DNA of 64,000 nucleotides from Bryobacterales bacterium. Its GTDB lineage: Bacteria; Acidobacteriota; Terriglobia; Bryobacterales; UBA6623. Both the position numbers and the translations under genes were made by a program. Below the pieces are notes generated by a model. The model ran no database searches. It worked only from the letters and a program-made list of their open reading frames with translations, and had not been told where the DNA came from. The stretch is from NCBI GenBank assembly GCA_028819255.1, contig JAPPMB010000054.1, positions 46,323-110,322 on the forward strand. The letters are read 5' to 3'. This document shows positions 55,534 through 64,000 of this stretch, one piece after another. Every line of letters starts with the position of its first letter. Position 1 is the first letter of the stretch.

Positions 55534-55881
55534 ATGAACTGTGCCACGTCTTGTGTCGCGACCGCCTTTCCATCGAGCCTATTCCCAATTGCGTTTCTGT
55601 TGTTGCCAGGTCCGAGTGCGGCGTTTGGCAACGGATCCGATGATCAGGAGGAAGACCCCGATGGCCGCATGGAGATCCGTTCCCGTCATCGAATCTCGGC
55701 TCGGGCGATGTGGCCGTTCGGACGGGGGGCAGGGGATTCCCTGACTGGCGTGCAGCCGAGTCCTGGTTGGAGTGCTGCCTGGACACTGTTCAGCTCACCG
55801 GTCCGAGTCCGCTCGGGCCTGCCGATCCGCCGTCGCGAATCGATTTCGCAGTCCCCCGCAGGTCTGCCCGCGTTCGGATGA
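55534..55881 (+). pseudogene. N-terminal fragment of the four-Cache secreted protein
   Basis: The start of this frame matches the N-terminus of the gene at 58352: a hydrophobic signal, then SAAFGNGS, DRMEIRSRHRISARA (against DRMKICSDHRVSARA). Likeness is lost after about 60 residues, and the rest of the 115-residue frame resembles nothing. So it is a truncated third copy, broken at the first Cache module. It may still be translated as a short exported peptide. Confidence 0.7.
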
Positions 55882-55932
55882 ACCGCGCGGGTCGAACGCC
55901 CTCTCGATCTCTCGCCGCCGTGACCGTTCGAA

Positions 55933-56916
55933 TCAGCCGGCGTTTCGTTCCCCGAGGTAGCCTGCGACCGCGTCCTTGCAGGACTTGGATGCCCAGTACG
56001 CGTCTTCCGTCCCCCAGCTGTCCATCTGGAACCATCCCCGGAATTCTCCCTCGTCGAGGATCGAGCAGAGCTTGGCGATGTCGTAGACGCCTTCACCGCA
56101 GGGCAGGTGCCGGGACGTGCCCGACCCTCCGCCGGGGAATGGCCGCAAGGTCGAATCGCCGTCGCAGAACTGGACATAACCGATCCTGTCCACTCCCAGA
56201 TCGAGAAGCAGGTCCTCGGGGCGGCCGCGCGCGCCGTTGAGAAGGTCGAAGTGCGACGGGTCGAAGATCGCCTTGAGCTCGTCCATGCCGGCCGCCGCAA
56301 ACAGCTTGTGGTAGCGCAGCGCCGAGTTCACGAGAAGAGGCGGCTCTCCTTCGATGGCGAGCAGGATCCCGCTGTCGACCGCATAGCGGACGGCCGGGCG
56401 CAACACGCCTGCGAACCGTTCGATCAACTGGTCTTCCCCGACCTGGTCCGGAGCTCGGCCCGCTGACCAGAGGCCCATCGCGTCGCAGCCGAACTTCGCG
56501 GCCAAGTCCACTTGTCGCTGAAGGCCGCGAGAGTATTCGGCTCGCTCCGACGCATCGTCCGAGACGGGATTCACGCCCCGAACGCCACCTTGGATCGAGA
56601 ACACCTGCAGTCCGAACGACTCGATCTTCTCTCGCGAAGCTTGAATCGCCCGGTCGTCGTCCGGATCGGGATAGCCCTCGCGCCAGCCGCGCCAAAGCTC
56701 AATCCCGTCGAACCCCTCTTCGCGGGCGAATTCCAGGATCGCGTCATAGTCGTAGCGCTTTCCGTGGTGTGTCTCGGAGGACCCGAAACCGTTGAGACCG
56801 ATTGCGAGGTGCCACGGTGAGGTCGCTGCGGTGTGCTTGTTCTCCCGTTCCCCAACACCTGCGCATCCCAAGCAGGTGAGCTGTGCAAGAAGCGTTCGGC
56901 GGCTGAGCGTGGGCAT
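55933..56916 (-). CDS. Sugar phosphate isomerase/epimerase-family protein, exported
   Basis: TIM-barrel protein of 327 residues. The N-terminus (PTLSRRTLLAQLTCLGCAG) has twin arginines and a lipobox-like LGC, so it is probably a TAT-exported lipoprotein. The metal-binding strands read LLAIEGEPPLL, KAIFDPSHFDLL and GYVQFCDGD. The C-terminal part EFRGWFQMDSWG is usual. The substrate is not known. ATG 56916 is used because GAGG lies nine bases upstream; ATG 56925 is the other option. Confidence 0.85.
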   Translation of the reverse strand: MPTLSRRTLLAQLTCLGCAGVGERENKHTAATSPWHLAIGLNGFGSSETHHGKRYDYDAILEFAREEGFDGIELWRGWREGYPDPDDDRAIQASREKIESFGLQVFSIQGGVRGVNPVSDDASERAEYSRGLQRQVDLAAKFGCDAMGLWSAGRAPDQVGEDQLIERFAGVLRPAVRYAVDSGILLAIEGEPPLLVNSALRYHKLFAAAGMDELKAIFDPSHFDLLNGARGRPEDLLLDLGVDRIGYVQFCDGDSTLRPFPGGGSGTSRHLPCGEGVYDIAKLCSILDEGEFRGWFQMDSWGTEDAYWASKSCKDAVAGYLGERNAG

Positions 56917-57028
56917 ACCAAACATCCTCGCACTCGCGACTCGCGACTTGAAATTCTCTGCCGGCGCGGACGGCGCAGGCTGTGTGCGAATTTCTGCTCG
57001 GGACGCGAGCCAACCGGTCCGGCGCCGG

Positions 57029-57370
57029 TCACGGCTGGGCGAGAGGTTCGCACCTGCCTGATCGATAGGTCACCCGAATCGGGCTGACCCAAGCCAGCGA
57101 ACCGTCCGATTGCTCAGCCCGGGCGCAGTGGTAGCTCCCGCCTCGCTCCGCCGCGTCGTCGCGGTGCTCGAAGTCGGCTTCCTTGGTGTCTGGCGCGACT
57201 GTGTGGACGACCTTGTTGTTCCGGATCAGCACGGTGCGACCGATTGGCACGGTCCCAGTTGGCAGCGTCCAGCTTCGTTGCGGGGAGCCAGCCCTCGACG
57301 TCGAGCCGTGTCAGCCGCATCTCCCGGATCCCCCCGGTTGTCATTCTCAACGACCCTTTACGCAACACCA
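57029..57370 (-). pseudogene. C-terminal fragment of a DUF3604-like protein, frameshifted
   Basis: On the minus strand one frame gives LVLRKGSLRMTTGGIREMRL and DVEGWLPATKLDAANWDRA. A shift then leads to VLIRNNKVVHTVAPDTKEAD and QSDGSLAWVSPIRVTYR, ending at 57029. The Asp-Gly-(Ser)-Leu-Ala-Trp-(Val)-Ser-Pro-Ile end is typical of the C-terminus of DUF3604/PHP-type secreted proteins. Only this tail remains and it contains a frameshift, so it is dead. Confidence 0.55.
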
Positions 57371-57469
57371 GCGTCGTCAAGCCCCTCTGCCGGGACTCGA
57401 AAGCCGTCCTCACTCGACAGCTCCCCAGCCATTCATCACGGTCCGCTCGAACGCTTCCACTCGGAGCGG

Positions 57470-58262
57470 AGTCAGAGCGGGAGCCCCGGCGGCCGCGCCG
57501 CGTTGGCCGCAGGCGCTGCATGCCCCGGAGCCCGGTTCCGCGCCCGCGGCCCGAGCTGTTTGTCGGCATCAGCGGTTCGGGTCGTATCCCGAGCCCACCA
57601 GCAAAGGCCTTCCATTGACCAGAATGCGGTCGACAAACGAGATCTTGGCCTCAGCCTCGCCAGTGGCGGGATTGGTAAAGTTGTAGTACCAGTAGCTGTA
57701 GCGGAAGGGTTCAGAGGCCTTCAGTGCGTTCCGGCCCCCGAAGAGCACCTCCGGAATCCTTCCCGACACTGCAAAGCTGCTTGGGCTGCCGCTGAACCCG
57801 ACCGCTCCCGAGACCGGATCCACACCGAACACGTAGGTCGATCGGTCCAGCCAGCGCGGATCGCTGGAGAGGACCGGTCCAGAGAAGAACCCGCCGGATT
57901 CCACTTGGATCGCAGCGCAGTGGACGAATTCCCGGAGCCTTGCGTCGCTCGGATTCTCTTCGAGGATCGTCGCGTTCACCTCGCTCGGATGGCAGGTGCC
58001 CGGGAGATCCCCACTGTAGAGCCCGGCTCCGACGACCGCGCGGTGTCCGTTCCAGTCCATTTCCCGAGCGTACGAGGCCTTCGGCTCATGCCTGCCCGTC
58101 GCGGGGTTCCGGAAGCTGTAGTTGAACCACCCCTCATCGACAACGTCCATCATCCGATAGACCTCGGCGACAAAGTCGGTCCCGAAACGGTCTACGAGCG
58201 GACCCCAGTTCGAGCCCACAAGGGATGGGTCGGGCGGGTACACGAGAACCATCGATCCGTCT
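57470..58262 (-). repeat. Inverted repeat copy of the Cache gene 3' half
   Basis: About 790 bases on the minus strand match 59577-60365 of the plus strand closely, including the ~90 bases after the stop codon. The junction on the 5' side is near 58262. Confidence 0.75.
57569..58252 (-). pseudogene. Truncated inverted copy of the four-Cache protein (second half)
   Basis: An intact frame of 227 residues that aligns with residues ~411-640 of the protein at 58352-60274. Both read FVYPPDPSLVGSxWGPL or LVYPPDPSLVGSNWGPL, later VDEGW.YYSFRNPATG and FAVSGRIPEVLFGGRN, and end LLVGSGYDP.R. The signal peptide and the first modules are missing, so it cannot be exported as it stands. It points away from the full gene. 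Reading frame conservation suggests the copy is young or still under selection. Confidence 0.75.
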
Positions 58263-58351
58263 CCGGCTTGTCAGTCCGCACCGGCAGCGTCATGGCTGAC
58301 ACGACGGCTCAGGGCCGCGAAATGAGGCCAAACCGTGTTACGTTTCATGGC

Positions 58352-60274
58352 ATGACTGCATTCCTAAAGAGCCAATTTCCAATTGTGATTCTGACGTTTG
58401 TGGGTCTGAGTGCGGCGTTTGGCAACGGGTCGAATCTTCGAGAGGAAGGATCCGAGGATCGCATGAAGATCTGTTCGGATCATCGAGTCTCGGCTCGGGC
58501 GATTCGCAACGCCGGCGACATTCAGGCGTTTGTCCGGTGCGCACACGAATTCATGCTCAAGGCCGGGCCTGATGTCGCCCGCGCTGCTTTCCACGAAGAA
58601 GGGCTCTGGAGGCATGGTCCGTACTACGTGTTCGTCGATGAAATCGCCTCGGGCGGAGACGAGTCCAGGGCGTTCGTCTATCCGCCCGACCCATCCCGGG
58701 AAGGCAGGGTTTGGGGTCGGCTGGTCGACAGCATCGGCACCGATGTGATCGCAGAGATGTCCCGAACATTGGCAGTCGTCGACGAGGGCTGGGGGTATTA
58801 CGGTTTCCGACATCCGGCGACCGGAGAGGACGAGGCGAAGGCGTCGTACTTCATCAAGACGGAATGGAAGGGCAATCCGGCCGCGATCGGAGCCGGGATC
58901 TACGCGCGCGACATGCGCGGCACTTGCGCAACCGACGATGTCACAGCCGCTGAGCTCGACTCCGCCCCAAGCCAGGACTCGCTCCGGGCGTTTGTGGAGT
59001 GCGCCGCGGAGCTGGTGGCTGCCAAGGGCTACTTCGCGATGGACGAACTGCAGACGAGTTCGCGATGGAGCCATGGGTCCACCTACGTGTTCGTCCTGGA
59101 CATGACCGGACACCAAGTGCTGAGCAGCAGCGGAGTGCGGGTCAGCGGTCGCTCGATCCATGAGTGGGGCGGTGCCGACAATCTCGTCACGAACTTCGGC
59201 GGTCGGGACCTCCTGGAGGTTGCCAACACGTTCGGCGAGGCGTTTCTGTACTACAGCGCCTACAACCCGACGAACTTTGCGGTCCAGGGGAAGGTCTCCA
59301 TGCTCAAGCGGGTTGTTGCGCACGGCGTTCCGGTCCTGGTCGGCGCGGGATACTACCTGCCTCCCGGCGGAACCAGCGCGAGGCACAGCGTCCGGTGCGC
59401 CGACAACAACATCTCGGCAAGCGCCATCCGCAATTCCCGCGACATCGAGGCCTTCGTGAACTGCGCCTACGAACTCGTCATGAGGACAGGCCCCGACGCC
59501 GCCCGCAGGGCCTTCCACGAGGATGACCGGTGGAGCGAGGGTCCCTTCTACGTGTCTGTCAGCGGGATCGCTCCGACCGGAGATGGATCGATGTCATTCG
59601 TGTACCCGCCCGACCCATCCCTTGTGGGCTCGTATTGGGGTCCGCTGGCCGACCGCTTTGGGACGGACTTACTCGCCGAGGTATATCGGATTATGGAGCT
59701 CGTCGATGAGGGGTGGGTCTACTACAGCTTCCGCAACCCCGCGACGGGCAGGGAGGAACCGAAGTCCACGTACGCCCGGGTACTGGACTGGGAAGGGCAC
59801 CGGGCGGTCATCGGAGCTGGGATCTACAGCCGAGATCTCCCGGGCACCTGCCGTGCGAGCGAGGTGAACGCAGCGATGCTCGAGGAAGATCCGAGTGACG
59901 CAAGGCTGCGGGAATTCGTCCGCTGCGCCGCGATTCAGGCGGAATCCAGCGGGTTCTTCGCCGGGCCAGTGCTCTCCAGCGGTCCGCGCTGGCTGGACGG
60001 ATCGACGTACGTTTTCGGTGTGGATCCGGTCTCGGGAGCGGTGGAGTTCAGCGGCAGCCCAAGCAGCTTTGCAGTGTCGGGAAGGATTCCGGAGGTGCTT
60101 TTCGGGGGCCGGAATGTACTGAAGGCGGCTATGCCTTTCGGCAACTCCTACTGGTACTACAACTTTGCCGATCCCGCCACCGGCGAGGCTGAGGCCAAGA
60201 TCTCGTTCGTCGTCCGCATTCTGATCAATGGGAAGCCTTTGCTGGTGGGCTCGGGATACGACCCGCACCGCTAA
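58352..60274 (+). CDS. Secreted protein of four Cache-like modules
   Basis: Exported protein of 640 residues. The signal (SQFPIVILTFVGLSAAFG) is followed by four modules in two pairs: A1 ~41-192, B1 ~205-337, A2 ~349-501, B2 ~515-638. A1 and A2 share FHED/FHEE, VYPPDPS, VDEGWxYYxFRxPATG and AIGAGIYxRD, and three cysteines at equal places (41/63/192 and 349/371/500). B1 and B2 share LRAFVECAAE/LREFVRCAAI and (S)TYVFxxD. The aromatic and GAGxY features fit small extracytoplasmic Cache sensor domains. No transmembrane anchor or output domain is present, unlike known Cache receptors. The start ATG 58352 is favoured over ATG 58322. Confidence 0.8.
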   Translation: MTAFLKSQFPIVILTFVGLSAAFGNGSNLREEGSEDRMKICSDHRVSARAIRNAGDIQAFVRCAHEFMLKAGPDVARAAFHEEGLWRHGPYYVFVDEIASGGDESRAFVYPPDPSREGRVWGRLVDSIGTDVIAEMSRTLAVVDEGWGYYGFRHPATGEDEAKASYFIKTEWKGNPAAIGAGIYARDMRGTCATDDVTAAELDSAPSQDSLRAFVECAAELVAAKGYFAMDELQTSSRWSHGSTYVFVLDMTGHQVLSSSGVRVSGRSIHEWGGADNLVTNFGGRDLLEVANTFGEAFLYYSAYNPTNFAVQGKVSMLKRVVAHGVPVLVGAGYYLPPGGTSARHSVRCADNNISASAIRNSRDIEAFVNCAYELVMRTGPDAARRAFHEDDRWSEGPFYVSVSGIAPTGDGSMSFVYPPDPSLVGSYWGPLADRFGTDLLAEVYRIMELVDEGWVYYSFRNPATGREEPKSTYARVLDWEGHRAVIGAGIYSRDLPGTCRASEVNAAMLEEDPSDARLREFVRCAAIQAESSGFFAGPVLSSGPRWLDGSTYVFGVDPVSGAVEFSGSPSSFAVSGRIPEVLFGGRNVLKAAMPFGNSYWYYNFADPATGEAEAKISFVVRILINGKPLLVGSGYDPHR

Positions 60275-60276
60275 TG

Positions 60277-60292
60277 CCGAGAAACATCTCGG
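60277..60292 (+). terminator. Hairpin directly after the Cache gene
   Basis: CCGAGA-AACA-TCTCGG is a perfect 6-bp stem with four-base loop, two bases after the TAA stop. There is no run of T after it, so termination would have to be Rho-dependent or weak. The inverted copy has a damaged version. Confidence 0.35.
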
Positions 60293-60598
60293 GCCGCTGG
60301 TGCGGATCGGCCTCTGGGGCATGCAGCACCAATGGGGAACGGGACGCGACCGCGGGGACTCCTGCGCCGACTCCTGCGAGAGCGTGTTTGAGTCTTGATG
60401 ATCCGTGTGGCGTGCGGAGGCGGAGCCGTGGCCGGTGCCCCCGGCCTCCGGGACTCCGGCACACGGCAGGAACCATCCTCTGACGCGCGCATTCGCGGGC
60501 ACATCCGGCCCGTCCCCGCATGTTCGGCCCGGGCTTGTCGGTTGGTTTCGCGGGCCGGGGAGCTTGCCTTTCTTGCGCTGTGCGCATCTAATGTACTC

Positions 60599-62641
60599 AT
60601 GCGCCGATTGCTTGCCCTAGTCTGCTGGGCACTCCTGGTGGGTTCTCATGCATACGCCCGTGTGGTGACGGTGGAGGTCTCGAGTCGCGCGACAGTCGCT
60701 GACGGCAAGTCCTTTGGACTGGCCGGGCCCTACGAGAGGATTGCGGGCACGTTCCGCTACGCGGTCGACCCGGATCTCCCGGCGAATCGCATCATCACCG
60801 ACATCGTGCTGGCCCCACGCAACGCCGATGGCCATGTCGAGTTCTCGGCACCCTTCTTCATCCTCAAGCCAGCGGACATGGGGCGGTCCAACGGGACCGT
60901 ACTGTACGAGGTCTCCAATCGTGGTCGGAAGGGCATGCTGGGCTTCTTCAACTTTGGCGCCTCGACCCTCGATCCCAAGACCGCAGCGCATCTTGGCGAC
61001 GGGTACCTGATGGACGAGGGCTACACGCTGCTTTGGCTCGGATGGCAGTTCGATCCTCCGCTTCGGTCTGGGCTCCTGCGGCTCGACACACCGGCCGCGA
61101 CGCAGGACGGAAAGCCGATACGAGGCCTTGTCCGCAGCGACTTCGTGGTCACGGACAGAACTCCCACCCATTCGCTGGCGGACCGCAGCCATGTGCCGTA
61201 TCCGGTCGCCGACCCTCGAGCTCCGGAGAACGTTCTCACGGTCCGCGACACCGCAGACGGAAAACGGCAGCTCATTGCGCGCGAGCGCTGGAGGTTCGCC
61301 CGGATGGAAAACGGCGAGCCCGTGCCCGACTCCGGGACGGTGTGGCTGGAAGGAGGCTTCGAGGCCAACAGAATCTATGAGGTCGTGTACCTCTCGGAGA
61401 ATCCTCCGCTCGTGGGTCTCGGTCCGACCGCCGTGCGGGACGCCGTCTCGCACCTCAAGTACAGCGGCGCGGAGGCACTCGGGATCCCGGACGACGCCCT
61501 CGACCGAGGCATCGCATTCGGCATCTCCCAGAGTGGACGCTTCCTTCGGACATTCCTCTACTACGGCTTCAACGAGGACGAGCGGGGCAGGATCGCCTTC
61601 GACGGGGTGATGTCGCATGTTGCCGGCGGAGGGCGGGGAAGCTTCAACCACCGTTTCGCCCAGCCGTCGCGCGACGCACATCCCTACATGAACTTCCTGC
61701 ATCCGACGGACATCTTCCCGTTCACCGACCGGGCCCAGAGTGATCGGGAGACAGGGCGCGAAGACGGCATCCTGACCCACGCACTCAAGCGGGAGTTCTG
61801 GCCCAAGATCTTCTACACGAATTCGGCCTACGAGTACTGGGGACGGGCGGCGTCGCTGATCCACACCACGATTGACGGCAAGCGCGACATCGAGCTCTTC
61901 GACAACGTCCGCGTGTTCCTGTTTTCAGGCACGCAGCACGGACCGAGTTCGTTCCCGCCGAGGGTGTCGATCGGCCAGCAGAGGGCCAACCCGCTCGATT
62001 TCCGCTGGGCCATGCGCGCGCTGCTGCAGGCGATGAACCGCTGGGCGGCCGAGGGATCCGAGCCCCCGGCCAGCCGCTATCCGCGCATCGCCGATGCAAC
62101 CCTCCTGCATCCCGAGAAGCTGGCGTTCCCCGAGATTCCCGGCGTCAGCACGTCGACGCGCGTCCACAGGGCCTATCGTGTGGAATATGGCCCCCGGTTC
62201 GTGACCGACGGAGTGATCACGCGTGAGCCTCCCGAGGTCGGGAATCCGTTCCCCATCCTTGTGGCGTCCGTCGACAGCGACGGCAACGAGGTGCCTGGCG
62301 TCCGGATGCCCGAGATCGAGGTCCCGCTGGCGACGTATACGGGCTGGAATCTGTTCAATTCCCGGTCCGGTCCGACGGACGAGATTTCGAGCATGGTGGG
62401 TTCATACATCCCCTTTGCCAGGACCAGGGCCGAGCGCGAGGCCAAAGGGGATCCTCGCCCGTCCATCGAGGAGCGCTATCGGGGAAGGGACGAGTTTCTG
62501 GGGCGGGTCGCTGGAGCCGGACTCGACCTGGTCGAGGACGGGCTGCTCCTTGAGCGCGACCTCCCTGCGATCGTGCGCAATGCCTCGAGGCACTGGGACT
62601 ACCTGATGGAGGACTCTCCGGGACCGGACGCCAGCCGCTGA
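60599..62641 (+). CDS. Alpha/beta hydrolase domain-containing secreted protein
   Basis: Exported protein of 680 residues, of the large alpha/beta hydrolase family (Abhydrolase_10 style). A signal peptide (RRLLALVCWALLVGSHAYA) comes first. The nucleophile is in GISQSGRFLRTFLYYG (G-x-S-x-G). The C-terminal half has DFRWAMRALLQAMNRWAAEG and VPLATYTGWNL. The substrate is unknown; an esterase role is likely. ATG 60599 is chosen because it begins the signal sequence. Confidence 0.85.
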   Translation: MRRLLALVCWALLVGSHAYARVVTVEVSSRATVADGKSFGLAGPYERIAGTFRYAVDPDLPANRIITDIVLAPRNADGHVEFSAPFFILKPADMGRSNGTVLYEVSNRGRKGMLGFFNFGASTLDPKTAAHLGDGYLMDEGYTLLWLGWQFDPPLRSGLLRLDTPAATQDGKPIRGLVRSDFVVTDRTPTHSLADRSHVPYPVADPRAPENVLTVRDTADGKRQLIARERWRFARMENGEPVPDSGTVWLEGGFEANRIYEVVYLSENPPLVGLGPTAVRDAVSHLKYSGAEALGIPDDALDRGIAFGISQSGRFLRTFLYYGFNEDERGRIAFDGVMSHVAGGGRGSFNHRFAQPSRDAHPYMNFLHPTDIFPFTDRAQSDRETGREDGILTHALKREFWPKIFYTNSAYEYWGRAASLIHTTIDGKRDIELFDNVRVFLFSGTQHGPSSFPPRVSIGQQRANPLDFRWAMRALLQAMNRWAAEGSEPPASRYPRIADATLLHPEKLAFPEIPGVSTSTRVHRAYRVEYGPRFVTDGVITREPPEVGNPFPILVASVDSDGNEVPGVRMPEIEVPLATYTGWNLFNSRSGPTDEISSMVGSYIPFARTRAEREAKGDPRPSIEERYRGRDEFLGRVAGAGLDLVEDGLLLERDLPAIVRNASRHWDYLMEDSPGPDASR

Positions 62642-63225
62642 CTCCCGAAACCTCCGTGCGCCATGGTGCGCGCTTCCGTGGAGTGCAGGTCGCGTGCCAC
62701 GGTCCTGTCGTCCGCACGGCAGCGCGATGTCCGGCGAAACGGCCAGCGATCCTTGGCGGCCAGCTCAAAGGGAGGCAGCACGGCGCGCATCAGGCCGATC
62801 CGGCAGTGGTGTGTCTGCTGGCCGAGAAAGTGAGAGGCCTCGTGTGCCGCAACGCGAGCGAGCGCCCTCCCGATTGCAGATGCGTTGTTCGGCTCGCCGA
62901 TGTAGCGGACCAAGGGGCCGTGGAACACCTTGAGGATGGGCTGGACGCGGTCGCTTCTGCGGTAGGCCAGCCCTAGGACACCTTCAAGGCCGTCGGGCGC
63001 CTCGGCGCTGATGGTCAATCGCATTATTGGGACATCCGGTGCACACCCGTCGAATTCGATGCGAGCTACCTGCCGGCCCATCAGCAGCCGGATCTCCCGG
63101 ACTACGGCACCGCGCACCGGCGAGGTCAGCAGGGAGCTGCCGTCTTCCACACAAATCTGCCAAGTGTCCCCGGCAAGGCTCGGAACTGTCAGGACAACCA
63201 GCAAACCTGCGAGCGCCTTAACCAT
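62599..63225 (-). CDS. Small secreted putative metallopeptidase
   Basis: Protein of 208 residues with a signal peptide (MVKALAGLLVVLTVPSLAGD) and two Cys near its N-terminal half. The motif VAAHEASHFLGQQTHH contains HExxH with a further His after it, which fits a zinc peptidase. Family rank is unclear; archaemetzincin-like or M10-like types are possible. The C-terminal ~40 residues are arginine-rich and the end overlaps the hydrolase gene on the other strand by 43 bases. A strong promoter lies before it. Confidence 0.65.
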   Translation of the reverse strand: MVKALAGLLVVLTVPSLAGDTWQICVEDGSSLLTSPVRGAVVREIRLLMGRQVARIEFDGCAPDVPIMRLTISAEAPDGLEGVLGLAYRRSDRVQPILKVFHGPLVRYIGEPNNASAIGRALARVAAHEASHFLGQQTHHCRIGLMRAVLPPFELAAKDRWPFRRTSRCRADDRTVARDLHSTEARTMAHGGFGSQRLASGPGESSIR

Positions 63226-63240
63226 TTCTTAACCTGGCTC

Positions 63241-63269
63241 ATCATAGTGCAGCATGCGGGGAAGGTCAA
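63241..63269 (-). promoter_or_regulatory. Promoter of the putative metallopeptidase gene
   Basis: On the minus strand TTGACC (63264-63269) and TATGAT (63241-63246) are 17 bases apart. AGG stands about seven bases before the ATG at 63225. Confidence 0.7.
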
Positions 63270-63799
63270 GCAATCTCTGCGAGCCGATTAGAGCCCACTC
63301 CCGGGAATTGAGATCGGATGGGAAGATGCTGTCCGAACGGCAACGCTGAACCATCCGTCCCGAGGACGCCCGGAATGATCAGGGAATTCAGGAATACGAA
63401 GCCGGTCCGTATGCGAAGTCGCCGCAGACGATTCAGCCCGTTGTGTGCAGGCACGGCCTCGTGGCGCGTGCGGCACCCGAGTAAGAGGCCCGTGTGGGGG
63501 ACGGCTGCTCCAGTTTCGTGGTCCGGCCTGCCGTGTGCCGAAGTTCAGCGGCAACTGCCCAGGTGCCGCTGACGGGGGAGCTGGCTCCAGCCTCCGGAGT
63601 TCCCAGGCCGAGCCGTTCGACCTTGAGCAATGCGGCAATCGCCCTGCTAGAGTGCCAGTAGGCGGCCCCCCAACTGACGGCAGCGAGCGGCCCGCCTGTT
63701 GAGGTGTCGAAGGCGCTTCCGTGACCTGCTGGGCCGGGAGGCAGCCTGCCCGGTCACGCGGAGGCTGCAATATAATCAGGGTCCGGAAAGGACCGGGGG
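63270..63799. other. Intergenic region
   Basis: About 530 bases without a convincing gene. A 174-codon minus-strand frame (63288-63812) is proline- and arginine-rich throughout and has no motif. TATAAT at 63771-63776 is a good -10 for the gene starting at 63800, but no clear -35 precedes it. Confidence 0.45.
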
Positions 63800-64000
63800 T
63801 TGAATTTCGCAAAGGTCAGGCGGCGCCTGCCGATTGGCATCCAGACGTTTCGCAAGCTCCGCGAAGACAACTGCCACTACGTGGACAAGACCGCGTTCGC
63901 CTTAAAGCTCGCGGAGGAGGGCACGCACTACTTCCTCTCCCGTCCAAGACGCTTCGGCAAGAGCCTGTTCCTGGACACCTTGAAGGAGCTGTTCGAGGGA
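63800..64000 (+). CDS. AAA-ATPase/PD-(D/E)XK-nuclease-type protein, 5' part
   Basis: Only the first 67 codons are in the window. They read RLPIGIQTFRKLREDNCHYV and DKTAFALKLAEEG, then HYFLSRPRRFGKSLFLDTLK, the Walker A region of the AAA-ATPase family that often carries a PD-(D/E)XK nuclease domain at the C-terminus (DUF1703). Many copies occur in some genomes and are considered mobile. The start TTG 63800 has AAAGGA seven bases upstream. Confidence 0.85.
   Translation, partial: MNFAKVRRRLPIGIQTFRKLREDNCHYVDKTAFALKLAEEGTHYFLSRPRRFGKSLFLDTLKELFEG

Noticed and set aside
57110-58351. N-terminal extension of the Cache protein to 1054 codons
   Set aside because: This part lies opposite the DUF3604-like tail and the inverted Cache copy. 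A signal peptide begins at 58352, so the true start is there.
63288-63812. 174-codon minus-strand frame
   Set aside because: Pro- and Arg-rich, no motif, no ribosome site, and it crosses the start of the AAA-ATPase-type gene.

Overview
The window is high-GC bacterial DNA with almost all genes intact, most likely from an Acidobacteriota genome (medium confidence). The clues are a VWFA-related secreted protein of the type common in that phylum, secreted proteins with an LFPFVT-type C-terminal domain, a TPR/carboxypeptidase-regulatory secreted protein, a bacillithiol synthesis gene (bshC), and many TAT-exported oxidoreductases, amidohydrolases and a sulfatase. The first ~110 bases are G/C homopolymer runs that look like a poor contig edge, and the last gene is cut by the window end.

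Layout. 0.4-6.2 kb: nitrite assimilation (a nirB-nirD fusion broken by a perfect 61-bp tandem duplication), a GAF-ANTAR antiterminator-type regulator, and a convergent NCS2 nucleobase permease with a degenerate ATPase-like tail. 6.4-9.2 kb: nucleoside phosphorylase-family gene and two zinc alcohol dehydrogenases. 9.5-15.6 kb: a signalling block: REC-PP2C phosphatase, RsbW-like kinase, periplasmic binding protein, TorS-like histidine kinase, and a STAS antagonist on the other strand. 15.8-18 kb: tRNA-Leu(CAA) and a two-gene sugar-acid unit. 18-21.2 kb: recA, a VWA protein and an RluA-type pseudouridine synthase. 21.2-25.3 kb: argF-argG-argH-argR with overlapping ends. 25.4-33.5 kb: SDR, polysaccharide deacetylase, two tandem paralogous secreted proteins, and a MoxR-DUF58-BatD-like operon that stops before any VWA gene.

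33.5-39.5 kb is a plastic island: gene-poor, decayed DNA, a GH109-like oxidoreductase plus sulfatase pair, a transposase remnant, a DUF433-DUF5615 toxin-antitoxin-like pair, and a direct repeat that contains the leader of that pair and lies at both sides of the island. 39.5-49 kb: acyl-CoA ligase, two DHDPS-family proteins (one without its catalytic lysine), a D-threonine-aldolase-like protein, bshC, a TPR protein and an amidohydrolase. 49-55.4 kb is core metabolism: fabH, an unlisted small membrane zinc-ribbon protein, an Rrf2 regulator with a clear inverted repeat in front of it, cysK, lipA, lnt, and prfB with the classical programmed +1 frameshift.

55.4-60.3 kb is the most unusual part. 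It holds a 640-residue secreted protein built of four Cache-like sensor modules and no output domain, an inverted truncated copy of its second half, and a third fragment of its N-terminus. The window closes with a large alpha/beta hydrolase, a small HEASH secreted putative metallopeptidase, and the start of an AAA-ATPase/PD-(D/E)XK-type protein.

The best candidates for undescribed biology are the four-Cache secreted protein family, the binding-protein/histidine-kinase/partner-switch block, and the permease with the ATPase-like tail. The functions of these systems are inferred, not shown.
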